Below, in pieces: positions 43,497 to 55,503 of a DNA stretch of 64,000 nucleotides; positions within the stretch are counted from its first letter, which is position 1, and each line of letters starts with the position of its first letter. The stretch comes from Burkholderia guangdongensis (lineage in GTDB: Bacteria > Pseudomonadota > Gammaproteobacteria > Burkholderiales > Burkholderiaceae): the NCBI RefSeq assembly GCF_013403875.1, contig NZ_JACBNX010000001.1:124001-188000 (forward strand), written 5' to 3'. Below the pieces are notes generated by a model. It was not told the DNA's origin. It saw nothing but the letters and a program-made list of their open reading frames with translations, and made no database searches. Made by a program: the position numbers and the translations under genes.

Positions 43497-44537
43497 TCAG
43501 CGCGCGAGCGACGCGAGATCCCAGCGCGGCTTCACGGTGAATGCATAGTCGCAATTCGCCTGGTCGGGCCAGCGCGCGAGACGCAGCGCCCCGGCCAGCG
43601 CGATCATCGCGCCGTTGTCGGTGCAGAGCGCGAGATCGGGGTAGTGCACGTCGAAGCCACGCTTCGTTGCCGCGGCCGACAGCGCCGCGCGCAACTGGCG
43701 GTTCGCGCCGACGCCGCCCGCGACGACGAGCCGCTTGAGCTTCGTCTTCTTCAGCGCCGCGAGCGACTTCGCGGCGAGCACGTCGACGGCCGCGTCGACG
43801 AACCCGCGCGCGAGATCGGCCTTCGCCCGTTCGAGCGCGTCGCCGGTCAGCCCCGCCGCTTCGAATTTCTTCATCTGCGTGAGCACGGCCGTCTTCAGGC
43901 CGCTGAAGCTGAAATCGAGATCGCCGGAATGCAGCATCGGGCGCGGCAGCACGACGGCGCCGGGCGTGCCCGTCTCCGCGAGCTTCGACACCTCCGGGCC
44001 GCCGGGATAGCCGAGGCCGATCAGCTTCGCGGTCTTGTCGAACGCTTCGCCGGCGGCATCGTCGAGCGTCTCGCCGAGCGTTTCGTATTCGCCGACGTCG
44101 GTCACACGCATGAGCTGCGTATGCCCGCCCGACACGAGCAGCGCGACGAACGGGAACGGCGGCGGCTCGGCGACGAGCAGCGGCGACAGCAGATGCCCTT
44201 CGAGATGGTGGATGCCGACGGTCGGCTTGTTCCACGCCATCGCGAGCGCGTTCGCGATGCTCGCGCCGACGAGCAGCGCGCCCGCGAGGCCGGGGCCTTG
44301 CGTGAACGCGATCGCGTCGATGTCCTCGCGCCGCGCGCCGCCTTTTTCCATCACGTCCTCGAGCAGCGGCAGCGCGCGGCGAATGTGGTCGCGCGACGCG
44401 AGCTCGGGCACGACGCCGCCGTATTCGCGGTGCATCGCGATCTGCGAATGGAGCGCGTGCGCGAGCAGCCCGCGCTGCGTGTCGTAGAGCGCGAGGCCGG
44501 TTTCGTCACAGGAACTTTCGATGCCGAGAACGAGCAT
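43497..44537 (-). CDS. tsaD: tRNA N6-adenosine threonylcarbamoyltransferase (346 aa)
   Basis: Catalyses the last step of t6A37 synthesis with TsaB and TsaE. Opening [17 protein letters not shown], metal ligands in [18 protein letters not shown]-fold motifs [15 protein letters not shown] and [31 protein letters not shown], and [13 protein letters not shown]. Full length. It is convergent with folE2. The start at 44537 has no strong ribosome site, but the family N-terminus begins exactly there. Confidence 0.96.
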   Translation of the reverse strand: MLVLGIESSCDETGLALYDTQRGLLAHALHSQIAMHREYGGVVPELASRDHIRRALPLLEDVMEKGGARREDIDAIAFTQGPGLAGALLVGASIANALAMAWNKPTVGIHHLEGHLLSPLLVAEPPPFPFVALLVSGGHTQLMRVTDVGEYETLGETLDDAAGEAFDKTAKLIGLGYPGGPEVSKLAETGTPGAVVLPRPMLHSGDLDFSFSGLKTAVLTQMKKFEAAGLTGDALERAKADLARGFVDAAVDVLAAKSLAALKKTKLKRLVVAGGVGANRQLRAALSAAATKRGFDVHYPDLALCTDNGAMIALAGALRLARWPDQANCDYAFTVKPRWDLASLAR

Positions 44538-44739
44538 GATGGGGAATGGGCGCGCGCCGTGCGCGCGGCGCCGAATGTCGACGTAACGGGAAAGTATACC
44601 AGCGGGGCTCGCGCGCAGTGGACGGGCAGCGGGTTGCACGTCCGGTGTGTGCGTCCGGTGTGCGTCGCTAATGACGCCGCTCGCGCGTCGGTTAGAATGC
44701 GCTTCGATTCGAAAGAAAAATGTAACCCGGGGGCGGGCG

Positions 44740-47700
44740 ATGCGAAGCGGCAACGTAAAACAGCAATACGTATGGGCGGCCGCGGCAGCCGTCGTGCTCG
44801 GCTTTTTTCTGACGGCCGCGTGGCGTGCCGACGCCGCGCGCGTCACGCACGTGTCGCCGCAGGGCAAGGTCGCGCAGGTCCGGCAGGTCGTCGTCAAGTT
44901 CGACGAGTCGATCGTCGCGTTCGGCGCCGCCGATGCGCCCGCGCCGGCGCGGATACGATGCAACGACGCGTCCGCGAGCGCCGGCCAGGCGCGCTGGATC
45001 GACGACAAGACCTGGGCCTGGGATTTTGCCGCCGATCTGCCGCCCGGTGTCGCGTGCGCGGTCGATCTGAAGGACGGGCTCAAGTCGTCGGCGGGCAACG
45101 CGCTGAGCGGGCCGCGACACTACACGTTCGAGACGGGCGGGCCGTTCGTGCGGAGCGTCGAGCCGGGCGACGGCGAGATCGAGGAATCGCAGACCTTCGT
45201 CGTCCAGCTGAACGGGCCCGCGACCGATGCGTCGGTGCGGCAGAACGTCTGGTGTGAATCGAGCAGCCTCGGCAATCGCATTCCGGTGAAGAACGCCGAT
45301 GCGGCGACCCGCGACGCGCTGCTCAAGCGCTTCAGGCTGCAGAAGGATGCCGCGCGCGTGCTGACGCTCCAATGCCAGCAGGCGCTGCCGTCCGGCGCGA
45401 AGGCGCAGCTCGTGTACGGCAAGGGCGTCGCGAGCCCGAGCGGAATCGCGAACGACGTCGAACGCCGCTTCGATTTCACGGTGCGCGAACCGTTCGCCGC
45501 GAGCTTCGGCTGCGAACGCGAGAACGCGAAAGCCCCATGCACGCCGTTGCGGCCGCTGCATCTGCAGTTCAATGCGCCGATCGAGCGCGCCGACGCGGAG
45601 AAGATCCGCATCAAGGGCCCGGACGGCGAGATCAAGCCGACGTTTGCGCCGGACGACAAGGATCCGCAGACCTCCGACGTTCAATTCGCCGCGCCGCTGC
45701 CCGAACGCGCGGAGTTGACGATTACGCTGCCGTCCGGCCTGAAGGACGCGAGCGGCCGAGCGCTGACGAACGCCGATCTGTTCCCGCTGAAGACGACGAC
45801 CGCGTCGCTGCCGCCGCTCGCGAAGTTTTCGTCAGGCACGTTCGGGATCGTCGAGCGCTTCGCGGAGCCGGACATGCCCGCGCTCGTGCCGGTCACGCTG
45901 CGCAACGTCGAAGCCGATCTGCACATCGCGGGGCTCAACGCGGGCAACGCGCAGTTCTCGAAGCTGCGCGTCGACGCCGATACCGATATCCGCCGCTGGA
46001 TGCGCCGCGTCGACGTATTCGACGGCTTCACGATGTCGCGCAACGAGATCGACGCGCAGATGCCGAATCTGCTCGCGCGCAATCCGCATCCGGTGATCGT
46101 GCGGCGCACCGGCGAAGGGTCGAATAATTCGGATATGCAGGAGGACCGCAAGAATCCGCAGATCGACGTGCGTTCGCTGTCGCTGCTCGCCGGGCGGTCG
46201 AACGTCGAGACGCTGACGCTGCCGAAGGCCGATCCGAAGGCGCTGCGGCCATTCGAGGTGGTCGGCGTGCCGATCGCGAAGCCCGGCTTCTACGTGATCG
46301 AGCTCGCGTCGCCGGCGCTCGGCGCGTCGCTGCTCGGCAAGCACGCGCCGATGTACGTCCGCACGGCCGTGCTCGTCACGAATCTCGGCGTGCATTTCAA
46401 GCAGGGGCGCGAGAACGCCGTCGTCTGGGTGACGACGCTCGACAAAGGGCTGCCGGTGCCGAACGCCGATGTGCACGTGAGCGACTGCAACGGCGATGCG
46501 CTCGCGTCCGGCAAGACCGACGCGCACGGCGTGCTGATGATCAACCAGGCGCTCTCATCGCGCGTCGCATGCAAGGACGACAACTTCGGCGGCCTGTTCG
46601 TGTCCGCGCGCGTCGACGATCCGAAGACCGGCCACGACATGGCGTTCGTGCGCTCCGACTGGAATCGCGGGATCGAAGCGTGGCGCTTCAACGTGCCGAC
46701 CGACACGAGCGTCGACCGGACCGTGCGCGCGCATACCGTGTTCGACCGCACGCTGCTGCGCGCCGGCGAGACGGTGTCGATGAAGCACATGATCCGCGTC
46801 GAGACGATGCACGGGCTCGGGTTTCCGAAAACGTATCCGTCGCGCGTGACGATCCGTCATCTCGGCAGCGGCCAGACCTGGCATCTGCCGCTCAAATGGG
46901 CGGCCGATCACACCGCGGATTCGACGTTCGCGATTCCCGCCGCCGCGAAGCTCGGCGAATACAGCGTGTCGCTCGACGACGGCGACGCGGATGCATCGTC
47001 GTCCTCGTCCTCGTCCGACGACAGTGGCGACGATGGAGACGGAAGCGCGCCGCGCAACAGCGTCGAATCCGGTTCGTTCCGTGTCGAGGAATTCCGGCTG
47101 CCAGTGTTCAAGGGCACGATCGCGGTGCGCGACGAGAACGCGCATCCGCTTGTTGCCGCGAAGGAAGCGCCGCTCGCGTTGCAGATCGACTACATGTCCG
47201 GCGGCGGCGCGTCGGGCCTGCCGGTGCAGGTGTCGGCGCTGACGAAGCGCGCGTCGCCGGCGTTCGCCGACACGTATCCGGATTTCAGTTTCATCCCGTA
47301 CACGAAGCGCAGCGACGACAACGCGTCGTCCGGCGGCGATGGCGACGACGGCGACGCGCAAGATCAGCAGGCCGGCAGCGAAGACGGCGACGACGGCTCG
47401 AAGCTGATCGCCGACAAGGAATCCGTCACGCTCGACCGCAACGGCGCGGGCGGCTTCACGCTGAAAAATCTGCCGCGCGTCGATGCGCCGAAACGTCTCG
47501 CGCTCGAAGCGACGTTCGCCGATCCGAACGGCGAGATTCAGACGATCAGCGGCGGCGCGATGCTGTGGCCGGCCGCGGTCGTCGCGGGCGTGAAGTCGGG
47601 GCAGTGGGTGTCCGTCGGCAGCACGGTGCCGGTGAAGGCGCTCGCGGTCGATCTGCAGGGCAAGCCGCGCGCGGGCGTGCCGCTCGACGTGCGCGGTGTC

Positions 47701-50700
47701 GCGCGGATCACGACGACGTCGCGCAAGCGGATGGTCGGCGGCTTCTACGCGTACGACAACCACACCGAAACGAAGGATCTCGGCACGCTGTGCAGCGGCA
47801 AGAGCGACGAGCACGGGCTGATGACCTGCGACGCGAAGCTGAAGGAAGCGGGCAACGTCGATCTCGTCGTGACCGCGAAGGATGGCGAAGGCAACGCGTC
47901 GACCGCGACGACGTCGATCTGGGTCACGCGCGAGGAGGATCTGTGGTTCGGCGGCGAGAACACCGACCGCATCGACGTGCTGCCCGAGAAGACCGCGTAC
48001 GAGCCCGGCGAGACCGCGCGCTTCCAGGTGCGGATGCCGTTCCGCTTCGCGACGGCGCTCGTCGCGGTCGAGCGCGAAGGGATCATCGAGACGCACGTCG
48101 TGAAGCTGGACGGCAAGGATCCGACCGTCGAGCTGAAGGTGAGCGATGCGTGGGGGCCGAATGTCTACGTGTCGGTGCTCGCGCTGCGCGGACGCATCCG
48201 GGAGGTGCCGTGGTATTCGTTCTTCACGTGGGGCTGGAAGGCGCCGCTCGAATGGGCGCGCGCGTTCTGGTACGAAGGCCGGCAGTACGAAGCGCCGACG
48301 ACGCTCGTCGATCTGTCGAAGCCGGCGTTCCGCTACGGGCTCGCGGAGATCAAGGTCGGCACGGCCGCGCACCGGCTCGCGGTGACCGTCGCGCCGGACG
48401 CGAAGTCGTACACGGTGCGGGGCAAGGCTCACGTGAAGCTGCACGTGCGGATGCCGGGCGGCAAGCCCGCGCCGGCGGGCACGCAGATCGCGGTCGCGGC
48501 GGTCGACGAGGCGCTGCTCGAACTGATGCCGAACGATAGCTGGGACCTGCTCGGCGCGATGCTGCAGCGGCGCGCGTACGGCGTCGAAACCGCGACCGCG
48601 CAGATGGAGATCGTCGGGCGGCGCCACTTCGGGCGCAAGGCGGTGCCGGCGGGCGGCGGCGGTGGGCGCGGCGCGACGCGCGAGCTGTTCGACACGTTGC
48701 TGCTGTGGAATCCGCGCGTGACGCTCGATGCGAACGGCGACGCGACCGTCGACGTGCCGCTGAACGATTCGCTGACACGCTTCCGGATCGTCGCGATCGC
48801 GGCGATCGGCGACGCGATGTTCGGCACCGGCAGCGCGTCGATCCGCAGCACGCAGGATCTGCAGCTCGTGTCCGGCCTGCCGCCGCTCGTGCGCGAAGGC
48901 GACCGATTCCGCGCGCAGTTCACGGTGCGCAATACGACGACGCGTGCGATGAAAGTCGTCGTCACGCCGAGCGTGCCCGGCTTGCCGCTGCCGCCGCAGA
49001 CGGTCGACGTCGGCCCGGATTCCGCGCGCGAAGTCGCGTGGGACGTGATGCCGCCCGACGGCATCGCCGACGCGCCGGCGGCCGCGCTGACGTGGCAGAT
49101 CGGCGCGGCGGAACAGGGCGGCGCGCACGCGTCGGATGCGCTGAAGGTCGCGCAGCGCGTGACGGCCGCGATTCCGGTCACCGTGCAGCAGGCGACGCTC
49201 ACGCAGGTCGACGGCACGTTCTCGCTGCCCGTCGCCGCGCCGGCCGACGCGAGCGCGACGCAGGCGGGCGCGTTGCGCGGCGGGATCGCGGTGTCGATGC
49301 AGTCGACGCTGTCCGACGGATTGCCCGGCGTGCGCCGCTGGTTCGAGCGCTATCCGTATGGCTGCCTCGAACAGCTGACGTCCCGCGCGCTCGGCCTGCG
49401 CGACGCCGCGCAATGGCAGGCGGTCGTCGCGCGGATGCCGGTCTATCTGGATCGCGACGGCCTCGCGAACTACTTCCCGCCGAGCGAAGGCAGCGGCAAC
49501 ACGGGCAGCACGACGCTCTCCGCGTATCTGCTGTCGGTGACCGACGAGGCGGCGAAGCTCGATCCGCGCTTCGCGTTGCCCGACGAACTACGCGCGCAAC
49601 TCGAAGGCGGCCTCGTGAACTTCGTCGAAGGGCGGCTCGAGCGCAACGTCTGGGCGCCGCGCAAGGATCTCGATCTGCGCAAGCTGGCCGCGCTCGAAGC
49701 GCTGTCGCGTCACGGCGCGGCGCGGGCGAGCATGCTCGGGTCGATCGAAATCGCGCCGAACCAGTGGCCGACGTCGGCGGTGCTCGATTACTACGCGATC
49801 CTGTCGCGCGTGAAGGACGTGCCGCAGCGCGACCAGAAGCTCGCGCAGGCCGAGCAGATCATCCGTTCGCGCCTCACGTATCAGGGCACGCGGCTGACGT
49901 TCTCGACGGCCGACGGCGACGATCTCTGGTGGCTGATGACGGACACCGAGACGAACGCGGCGCGCACCGCGCTGACCTTCGTCGATCTGCCGGGCTGGAA
50001 GGACGAGATGCCGCGGCTGGTCGCGGGCCTGCTCGCGCTGCAGAAGAACGGCGCGTGGCAGACGACGACGGCGAACCTGTGGGGCTCGCTCGCGGTCCGG
50101 CGTTTCTCGCAGGCATTCGAGAGCGTGCCGGTCGCCGGGCAGACGAGGATGCAACTCGGCACGGAGGTGAAATCGATCGGATGGGGGGCGGTCGCCTCGG
50201 CAGCGGCGAACGCCGCATCGGCGACGGCTGTGAAGGGTGTGACCAGCGCGACCGCTGCGACGACGACCGCGGACACGCGCAGCGTGCTGCTGCCGTGGCC
50301 GCCGGAAGCACGCCGCTCGCCGGTGCCGCTGACGCTCACGCACGAAGGTGCCGGCAAGCCGTGGGCGACGATCGAGAGTCTCGCGGCCGTCGCGCTGAAG
50401 GCGCCGTTCGCGGCGGGCTACCGGATCACGAAGACGCTCACGCCTGTCGATCCCGCCGTGAAGGGCGTGAACACGCGCGGCGACATCGTGCGCGTGCACC
50501 TCGATATCGATGCGCAGTCCGACATGACGTGGGTCGTCGTCAACGATCCGGTGCCGGCGGGCGCGACGATTCTCGGCTCGGGCCTCGGCCGCGATTCGGA
50601 AGCCGCGACCGAAGGCGAGAAGTCGCAGCGCGGCGCGTGGCCTGCGTTCGTCGAGCGCGGCTTCGACGGCTATCGCGCGTACTACGACTATCTGCCGAAG

Positions 50701-50853
50701 GGCAAATTCTCGATCGAGTACACGGTGCGATTGAACAACGTCGGCACGTTCGGCCTGCCGCCGACCCGCGTCGAGGCGCTCTATGCGCCGTCGTCGTTCG
50801 GTGTGCTGCCGAATGCGCCGGTCGTCGTGCGGCCGGCGGCGGGCGCGAAGTAA
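44740..50853 (+). CDS. Bacterial alpha-2-macroglobulin family protein, YfhM-like (2,037 aa)
   Basis: A large periplasmic protease trap. An N-terminal signal or anchor segment ([23 protein letters not shown]) is followed by MG domains; no lipobox is seen. Acidic Ser/Asp/Gly inserts occur near residues 745-775 and 865-890. The bait region is near 1290-1310. The thioester YPYGCLEQ is intact with Cys1542, and a C-terminal complement-like domain ends with [33 protein letters not shown]. pbpC follows after 12 bp, the standard partner that would repair the wall after attack. ATG 44740 keeps the signal; earlier in-frame starts lie in the tsaD promoter region. Confidence 0.93.
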   Translation: MRSGNVKQQYVWAAAAAVVLGFFLTAAWRADAARVTHVSPQGKVAQVRQVVVKFDESIVAFGAADAPAPARIRCNDASASAGQARWIDDKTWAWDFAADLPPGVACAVDLKDGLKSSAGNALSGPRHYTFETGGPFVRSVEPGDGEIEESQTFVVQLNGPATDASVRQNVWCESSSLGNRIPVKNADAATRDALLKRFRLQKDAARVLTLQCQQALPSGAKAQLVYGKGVASPSGIANDVERRFDFTVREPFAASFGCERENAKAPCTPLRPLHLQFNAPIERADAEKIRIKGPDGEIKPTFAPDDKDPQTSDVQFAAPLPERAELTITLPSGLKDASGRALTNADLFPLKTTTASLPPLAKFSSGTFGIVERFAEPDMPALVPVTLRNVEADLHIAGLNAGNAQFSKLRVDADTDIRRWMRRVDVFDGFTMSRNEIDAQMPNLLARNPHPVIVRRTGEGSNNSDMQEDRKNPQIDVRSLSLLAGRSNVETLTLPKADPKALRPFEVVGVPIAKPGFYVIELASPALGASLLGKHAPMYVRTAVLVTNLGVHFKQGRENAVVWVTTLDKGLPVPNADVHVSDCNGDALASGKTDAHGVLMINQALSSRVACKDDNFGGLFVSARVDDPKTGHDMAFVRSDWNRGIEAWRFNVPTDTSVDRTVRAHTVFDRTLLRAGETVSMKHMIRVETMHGLGFPKTYPSRVTIRHLGSGQTWHLPLKWAADHTADSTFAIPAAAKLGEYSVSLDDGDADASSSSSSSDDSGDDGDGSAPRNSVESGSFRVEEFRLPVFKGTIAVRDENAHPLVAAKEAPLALQIDYMSGGGASGLPVQVSALTKRASPAFADTYPDFSFIPYTKRSDDNASSGGDGDDGDAQDQQAGSEDGDDGSKLIADKESVTLDRNGAGGFTLKNLPRVDAPKRLALEATFADPNGEIQTISGGAMLWPAAVVAGVKSGQWVSVGSTVPVKALAVDLQGKPRAGVPLDVRGVARITTTSRKRMVGGFYAYDNHTETKDLGTLCSGKSDEHGLMTCDAKLKEAGNVDLVVTAKDGEGNASTATTSIWVTREEDLWFGGENTDRIDVLPEKTAYEPGETARFQVRMPFRFATALVAVEREGIIETHVVKLDGKDPTVELKVSDAWGPNVYVSVLALRGRIREVPWYSFFTWGWKAPLEWARAFWYEGRQYEAPTTLVDLSKPAFRYGLAEIKVGTAAHRLAVTVAPDAKSYTVRGKAHVKLHVRMPGGKPAPAGTQIAVAAVDEALLELMPNDSWDLLGAMLQRRAYGVETATAQMEIVGRRHFGRKAVPAGGGGGRGATRELFDTLLLWNPRVTLDANGDATVDVPLNDSLTRFRIVAIAAIGDAMFGTGSASIRSTQDLQLVSGLPPLVREGDRFRAQFTVRNTTTRAMKVVVTPSVPGLPLPPQTVDVGPDSAREVAWDVMPPDGIADAPAAALTWQIGAAEQGGAHASDALKVAQRVTAAIPVTVQQATLTQVDGTFSLPVAAPADASATQAGALRGGIAVSMQSTLSDGLPGVRRWFERYPYGCLEQLTSRALGLRDAAQWQAVVARMPVYLDRDGLANYFPPSEGSGNTGSTTLSAYLLSVTDEAAKLDPRFALPDELRAQLEGGLVNFVEGRLERNVWAPRKDLDLRKLAALEALSRHGAARASMLGSIEIAPNQWPTSAVLDYYAILSRVKDVPQRDQKLAQAEQIIRSRLTYQGTRLTFSTADGDDLWWLMTDTETNAARTALTFVDLPGWKDEMPRLVAGLLALQKNGAWQTTTANLWGSLAVRRFSQAFESVPVAGQTRMQLGTEVKSIGWGAVASAAANAASATAVKGVTSATAATTTADTRSVLLPWPPEARRSPVPLTLTHEGAGKPWATIESLAAVALKAPFAAGYRITKTLTPVDPAVKGVNTRGDIVRVHLDIDAQSDMTWVVVNDPVPAGATILGSGLGRDSEAATEGEKSQRGAWPAFVERGFDGYRAYYDYLPKGKFSIEYTVRLNNVGTFGLPPTRVEALYAPSSFGVLPNAPVVVRPAAGAK

Positions 50854-50865
50854 GCGGAGCGCGCG

Positions 50866-53259
50866 ATGATGCCGATCGGCACACGGGAAGCCGCACGCGA
50901 TCGTTCGACGCCGGGCGGATGGGCCGTGCTCGCGCGCGTCGCGCTCTGCGCGTGGCTGGTGGCGGCGCCGCTTGCCGCGCGCGCGCTGCCGTCGTTCGAC
51001 GACGTGCGCTCGCAGTGGCACAGCTCCGACTGGCTGCTGCTCGCGCGCGACGGCACGCCGCTGCAGCGCACGCGCATCGACAAGACCGAGCGGCGCGGCG
51101 ACTGGGTGGCGCTCGCCGACGTGTCGCCGGCGCTGCGCGAGGCGATCGTCGTGTCGGAGGACAAGCGCTTCTACGAGCATAGCGGCGTCGACTGGCGCGG
51201 CGCGGCCGCCGCCGCGTGGGCGAATCTGTGGAATACGCGTACGCGTGGCGCGTCGACGGTCACGATGCAACTGACCGGGCTGCTCGACGATGATACGAAG
51301 CATGCGGGCCGGCGCTCGCTCACGCAGAAAGCCGGCCAGGCCGTGAGCGCGCTGTGGCTCGAGCGCGCGTGGCGCAAGGACCAGATTCTCGAGGCGTACC
51401 TGAACCTCGTGCCGTTTCGCGGCGAAGCGGTCGGGCTGTCCGCGCTGTCGATCACGCTGTTCGGCAAGCTGCCGTCCGGCCTCGACGAGCGCGAGGCAGC
51501 GGTCGCCGCCGCGCTGATCCGCTCGCCCAACGCGCCGTACGCGAAAGTGAGCGCGCGTGCGTGCCGGATTCTGCGTGACATGAACGCGCCCGCGCTGTGC
51601 GAGAACCTCCCGGCCTTCGTGCAACTGGCGTTCGCGCGTCCGGCGCCGGCGATGCTGTCGGTGTCGCCGGACGCGGAATCGCTCGCGCCGCATTTCGCGC
51701 GCCGCGTCGCCGCCGAAGCGAACCCGATGGCCGGCGCGCGGATCACGACGACGCTCGACGCGCCGCTCCAGCGTTTCGCGACCGATACGCTGACGCGCAC
51801 GCTCGTCGAGCTCAATGCTCGCGCGCATCCGCGCAACGTGCACGACGGCGCGGTCGTCGTGCTCGACAACGCGACGGGCGACGTGCTCGCGTGGGTCGGC
51901 TCGTCCGGCCGGCTATCGGGCGCGGGCGATGTCGACGCGGTGCTCGCGGGCCGTCAGGCCGGCTCGACGCTGAAGCCGTTCCTGTATGCGCAGGCGATCG
52001 ACGAGCGGCGCCTGACGACGGCGTCGCTGCTCGACGACGCGCCGCTCGATCTCGCGGCGGGCGGCGGGCTCTACATTCCGCAGAACTACGACAAGGACTT
52101 CAAGGGCTGGGTCAGCGTGCGCACGGCGCTCGGCTCGTCGCTGAACGTGCCGGCCGTGCGCACGCTCGTGATGGTCACGCCGCACCGCTTCGCGAACACG
52201 CTGACCGCGCTCGGCCTGCCGCTGACGCAAAGCGGCGACTACTACGGCTATTCGCTCGCGCTCGGCAGCGCGGACGTGACGCTGCTGTCGCTCGCGAATG
52301 CGTATCGCGCGCTCGCGAACGGCGGCGTCGCCGCGCCGACGCGCGATCTGCCGCGTCCGCCGGCGGTGGACATGGCGAACGTGGTGAACGCGGCGCACGC
52401 GGCGCACGCGGCGCGCGTCGCGGGAGCGCCGCTGCCCGCGCCGCGCCGCGTGTTCAGCGCGGATGCGAGCTACATCGTCACGACCGTGCTGTCGGACAAC
52501 AACGCGCGCACGCGCACGTTCGGCTTCGACAGCCCGCTCGCGACGCGGGTTTTCTCGGCCGTGAAGACCGGCACGAGCAAGGACATGCGCGACAACTGGA
52601 CGGTCGGCTTCACGTCGCGTTATACGGTTGGCGTGTGGGTCGGCAACGCGGACGGGCAGCCGATGTGGGACGTGTCCGGCGTGACGGGCGCGGCGCCGGT
52701 CTGGGCCGCGATCGTCGGCTATCTGCACCGGCGTGTGCCGAGCGTCGCGCCGCGCGCGCCGGCGGGTGTCGTGCGCACGCGCGTCACGTTCGCGCGCAAC
52801 GTCGAGCCGGCGCGCGACGAGTGGTTCCTGAGCGGCACGCAGATGTCCGTGGTCGGCCTGGCGGCGGATGCGGGCGAGCCAGGCGCTGCGCGGGTATCGC
52901 GGGCCGCCGACACGTCGAGCGCATCGAGCGGCCCGCCGCGCATCGGCTCGCCTGCCGACGGCACGCTGTTCGCGCTCGACCCGGACATTCCGGCCGGCCG
53001 CCAGCGGGTCGTGTTCGAACGCGCGGGCGGCGCGTCCGCGCGCGTCGCGTGGCGGCTCGACGGCAAGCCGCTCGGTCGCGCCGCGCGCGTGCCGTGGCTG
53101 CCGTGGCCGGGACGTCACGTGCTCGAGCTCGTCGATGCGCACGGATCGGTTGCCGATTCGGTGCGCTTCGAAGTGCGGGGCGCGATGGCGCGCACGCCGG
53201 CGGCGAACGCGAAGCAGCCGGCGGTGGCGGCGCAACGCGGCGCTGGAACTCAGAGGTAG
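50866..53259 (+). CDS. pbpC: Penicillin-binding protein 1C (797 aa)
   Basis: Bifunctional glycan polymerase and transpeptidase. Signal-anchor region LARVALCAWLVAAPLAARA. Glycosyltransferase 51 domain with EDKRFYEHSGVDW (catalytic Glu98), RGASTVTMQL and ERAWRKDQILEAYLNLVPF. Transpeptidase: SxxK at AGSTLKPF (Ser367), SLN in GSSLNVPA, and KTG at VKTGTSKD (Lys567). The C-terminal ~100 residues form the BiPBP_C domain (IGSPADGTLFALDPDIP...). Coupled to the alpha-2-macroglobulin gene. An alternative start one codon later is possible. Confidence 0.95.
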   Translation: MMPIGTREAARDRSTPGGWAVLARVALCAWLVAAPLAARALPSFDDVRSQWHSSDWLLLARDGTPLQRTRIDKTERRGDWVALADVSPALREAIVVSEDKRFYEHSGVDWRGAAAAAWANLWNTRTRGASTVTMQLTGLLDDDTKHAGRRSLTQKAGQAVSALWLERAWRKDQILEAYLNLVPFRGEAVGLSALSITLFGKLPSGLDEREAAVAAALIRSPNAPYAKVSARACRILRDMNAPALCENLPAFVQLAFARPAPAMLSVSPDAESLAPHFARRVAAEANPMAGARITTTLDAPLQRFATDTLTRTLVELNARAHPRNVHDGAVVVLDNATGDVLAWVGSSGRLSGAGDVDAVLAGRQAGSTLKPFLYAQAIDERRLTTASLLDDAPLDLAAGGGLYIPQNYDKDFKGWVSVRTALGSSLNVPAVRTLVMVTPHRFANTLTALGLPLTQSGDYYGYSLALGSADVTLLSLANAYRALANGGVAAPTRDLPRPPAVDMANVVNAAHAAHAARVAGAPLPAPRRVFSADASYIVTTVLSDNNARTRTFGFDSPLATRVFSAVKTGTSKDMRDNWTVGFTSRYTVGVWVGNADGQPMWDVSGVTGAAPVWAAIVGYLHRRVPSVAPRAPAGVVRTRVTFARNVEPARDEWFLSGTQMSVVGLAADAGEPGAARVSRAADTSSASSGPPRIGSPADGTLFALDPDIPAGRQRVVFERAGGASARVAWRLDGKPLGRAARVPWLPWPGRHVLELVDAHGSVADSVRFEVRGAMARTPAANAKQPAVAAQRGAGTQR

Positions 53260-53338
53260 GGGCGGCCGGTGGTAGAGGCGCGTCCGCCGACGGATACGTT
53301 CGAGCGCCGGGCATCCGCCGGCCGATATAATCCGCGCG

Positions 53339-54556
53339 ATGGACAACTTCGATATTGCCGTGATCGGCGCGGGCGCGGCCGGCATGATGAGTGCCGCGGT
53401 CGCCGGGCAGCTCGGCCAGCGCGTGGTGCTGATCGATCATGCGCCGCGCCTCGCGGAAAAGATCAGGATCTCGGGCGGCGGCCGCTGCAACTTCACGAAC
53501 CTGTATGCCGGGCCGGACAACTATCTGTCCGCGAATCCGCATTTCTGCCGGTCCGCGCTCGCGCGCTACACGCCGCGTGATTTCATGACGCTGCTGAAAC
53601 GCCATCGCGTGACCTGGCACGAGAAGCACAAGGGACAGCTGTTCTGCGACCACGGCAGCGACGCTGTGATCGACGTGCTGAAGCACGAATGCGACGCGGG
53701 CGGCGTCGCGTGGCGGCGGCCGGTCGCCGTCGACGCGGTCGGTCACACGCCGGAGCAGGGCTTCACGCTCGACACGCAGGCGGGCCGGATCGCCGCGCGC
53801 GCGCTGATCGTCGCGACGGGCGGGCTGTCGATTCCGAAGATCGGCGCGACCGACTTCGGCTACCGGCTCGCGAAGCAGTTCGGTCACAAGCTCGTCGACA
53901 CGCGTCCGGCGCTCGTGCCGCTGACGTTCGCCGCGCAGGACTGGGCGCCGTTCGCGGCGCTGTCCGGCGTATCGCTCGAAGTGCGCGTATCGACCGGCGA
54001 CAGGAAGCGCGGCGGCGCGTTCGTCGAGGATCTGCTGCTCACGCATCGCGGGCTGTCGGGGCCGGGGATCCTGCAGATCTCGAGCTACTGGCAGCCGGGC
54101 GAGCCGATCCGGGTCGACCTGCTGCCGCAGCGCGACGGCGTGGCGGAGCTGCTCGACGCGAAGCGCAGCTCGAAGCGGCAGATCGGCTCGCTGCTCGCGG
54201 ACTGGGTGCCGTCGCGGCTCGCGCACGCGTGGCTCGACACGCACCGCGTGGCCGCCGACGCGCGGCTCGCCGACCTGCCGGACAAGGCGCTGCGCCAGAT
54301 CGGCGACGCGCTCGGCGGCTGGACGCTGACACCTTCCGGCACCGAGGGCTACCGGAAGGCCGAGGTGACGAAGGGCGGTGTCGATACGCGGGAGCTGTCG
54401 TCGGCGACGATGATGAGCGCGCGCGTGCCGGGCCTGTTCTTCGTCGGCGAGGCGGTCGACGTGACCGGCTGGCTCGGCGGCTACAACTTCCAGTGGGCGT
54501 GGGCGTCCGGCGTCGCGGCGGGCAGCGCGGCCGCCGAGCACGTTCGCGGCGCTTGA
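53339..54556 (+). CDS. NAD(P)/FAD-dependent oxidoreductase, HI0933/YhiN family (405 aa)
   Basis: FAD site DIAVIGAGAAGMMSAAVAGQ, then KIRISGGGRCNFTNL, the family signature. Middle VATGGLSIPKIGATDFGYRLA, and C-terminal VTKGGVDTRELSSATMMS and GLFFVGEAVDVTGWLGGYNFQWAWASG closing the FAD site. Function is unsettled; related proteins reduce bile acid derivatives or are of unknown role. It ends just before the rpsU promoter. Independent of pbpC, with 79 bp between. Confidence 0.92.
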   Translation: MDNFDIAVIGAGAAGMMSAAVAGQLGQRVVLIDHAPRLAEKIRISGGGRCNFTNLYAGPDNYLSANPHFCRSALARYTPRDFMTLLKRHRVTWHEKHKGQLFCDHGSDAVIDVLKHECDAGGVAWRRPVAVDAVGHTPEQGFTLDTQAGRIAARALIVATGGLSIPKIGATDFGYRLAKQFGHKLVDTRPALVPLTFAAQDWAPFAALSGVSLEVRVSTGDRKRGGAFVEDLLLTHRGLSGPGILQISSYWQPGEPIRVDLLPQRDGVAELLDAKRSSKRQIGSLLADWVPSRLAHAWLDTHRVAADARLADLPDKALRQIGDALGGWTLTPSGTEGYRKAEVTKGGVDTRELSSATMMSARVPGLFFVGEAVDVTGWLGGYNFQWAWASGVAAGSAAAEHVRGA

Positions 54557-54583
54557 CGCGATAGTGTGTCTGTGCAGTGGCTC

Positions 54584-54592
54584 TGCTATACT
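54584..54592 (+). promoter_or_regulatory. Extended -10 promoter of rpsU
   Basis: TGC-TATACT (54587-54592 as -10) lies 37 nt before the rpsU start. No good -35 is found at 16-18 nt upstream; the TGN extension likely compensates. Confidence 0.6.
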
Positions 54593-54629
54593 GCCGCTCT
54601 TTCTCTCTCAATTTTTTACGTGACGGGTC

Positions 54630-54842
54630 ATGACGATCATCCGCGTTAAAGAAAACGAGCCTTTCGAAGTTGCAATGCGCCGCTTCAAGCGCACGATCGA
54701 GAAAAACGGCCTGCTGACCGAGCTGCGTGCGCGCGAGTTCTACGAGAAGCCGACCGCCGAGCGCAAGCGCAAGAAGGCCGCGGCGGTGAAGCGTCACTAC
54801 AAGCGCATCCGCAGCCAGACGCTGCCGAAGAAGCTTTACTGA
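54630..54842 (+). CDS. rpsU: 30S ribosomal protein S21 (70 aa)
   Basis: [59 protein letters not shown] is standard S21. First gene of the macromolecular synthesis region (S21, YqeY, primase, sigma-70). A terminator follows, so the downstream genes are read through or from their own promoters. Confidence 0.98.
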
Positions 54843-54921
54843 ACGAATGTTTCGCGCCGCGCGGTTCGCCGGGCGGCGCACCGGCGGTTCCCATGCGAAT
54901 TGCCGATGCCGGAATCGAGCC

Positions 54922-54954
54922 ACCCGCTTGAGACAATGTCCCAAGCGGGTTTTT
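54922..54954 (+). terminator. Terminator after rpsU
   Basis: ACCCGCTTG (54922-54930) pairs with CAAGCGGGT (54942-54950), followed by TTTT. Confidence 0.85.
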
Positions 54955-55001
54955 GTGTTGACGCCCTGTCGGGCGTCGAGTTTCCATCACTCGGGTGAAA
55001 G

Positions 55002-55448
55002 ATGAGTTTGAAAGAGCAGATCAGCGAAGACATGAAGGCCGCGATGCGCGCGAAGGAAACCGAGCGCCTCGCGACGATTCGCCTGCTGATGGCTGCGATC
55101 AAGCAGCGTGAAGTCGACGAGCGGATCACGCTCGACGACGCCGCCATCACGGCCGTGATCGACAAGATGATCAAGCAGCGCAAGGATTCGATCAGCCAGT
55201 TCCAGGCCGCCGGCCGCGACGATCTGGTCGCGAAGGAGCAGGCCGAGCTGACGGTGCTGGGCGGCTACATGCCCGCGCAACTGTCGGACGCGGAAGTGGC
55301 GGCCGAAGTGCAGGCCGCCGTCGCCGCGACCGGCGCGGCCGGCCCGCAGGACATGGGCAAGGTGATGGGCGTGCTGAAGGGCAAGCTCGCCGGCCGTGCC
55401 GACATGACGGCCGTTTCCGCGCTGGTCAAGGCCGCGCTGTCCAAGTAA
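55002..55448 (+). CDS. GatB/YqeY domain protein (148 aa)
   Basis: LKEQISEDMKAAMRAKETERLATIRLLMAAIKQREVDER with the long helical domain, then a C-terminal QxxxGPQDMGKVMGVLKGKLAGRADMTAVSALVK segment, as in the tRNA-amidotransferase tail domain. Precise role unknown; possibly tRNA-linked. It is routinely placed between rpsU and dnaG in beta- and gammaproteobacteria. Confidence 0.93.
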   Translation: MSLKEQISEDMKAAMRAKETERLATIRLLMAAIKQREVDERITLDDAAITAVIDKMIKQRKDSISQFQAAGRDDLVAKEQAELTVLGGYMPAQLSDAEVAAEVQAAVAATGAAGPQDMGKVMGVLKGKLAGRADMTAVSALVKAALSK

Positions 55449-55503
55449 TCGCTCGCGCCCGGCGTATGCCGGGCCGCCGCGCCGTTCTCCGGTCGATCCC
55501 ACG

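Noticed and set aside
46555..49413. 952-codon minus-strand frame within the alpha-2-macroglobulin gene
   Set aside because: Same explanation: antisense shadow of a strongly GC-biased gene.
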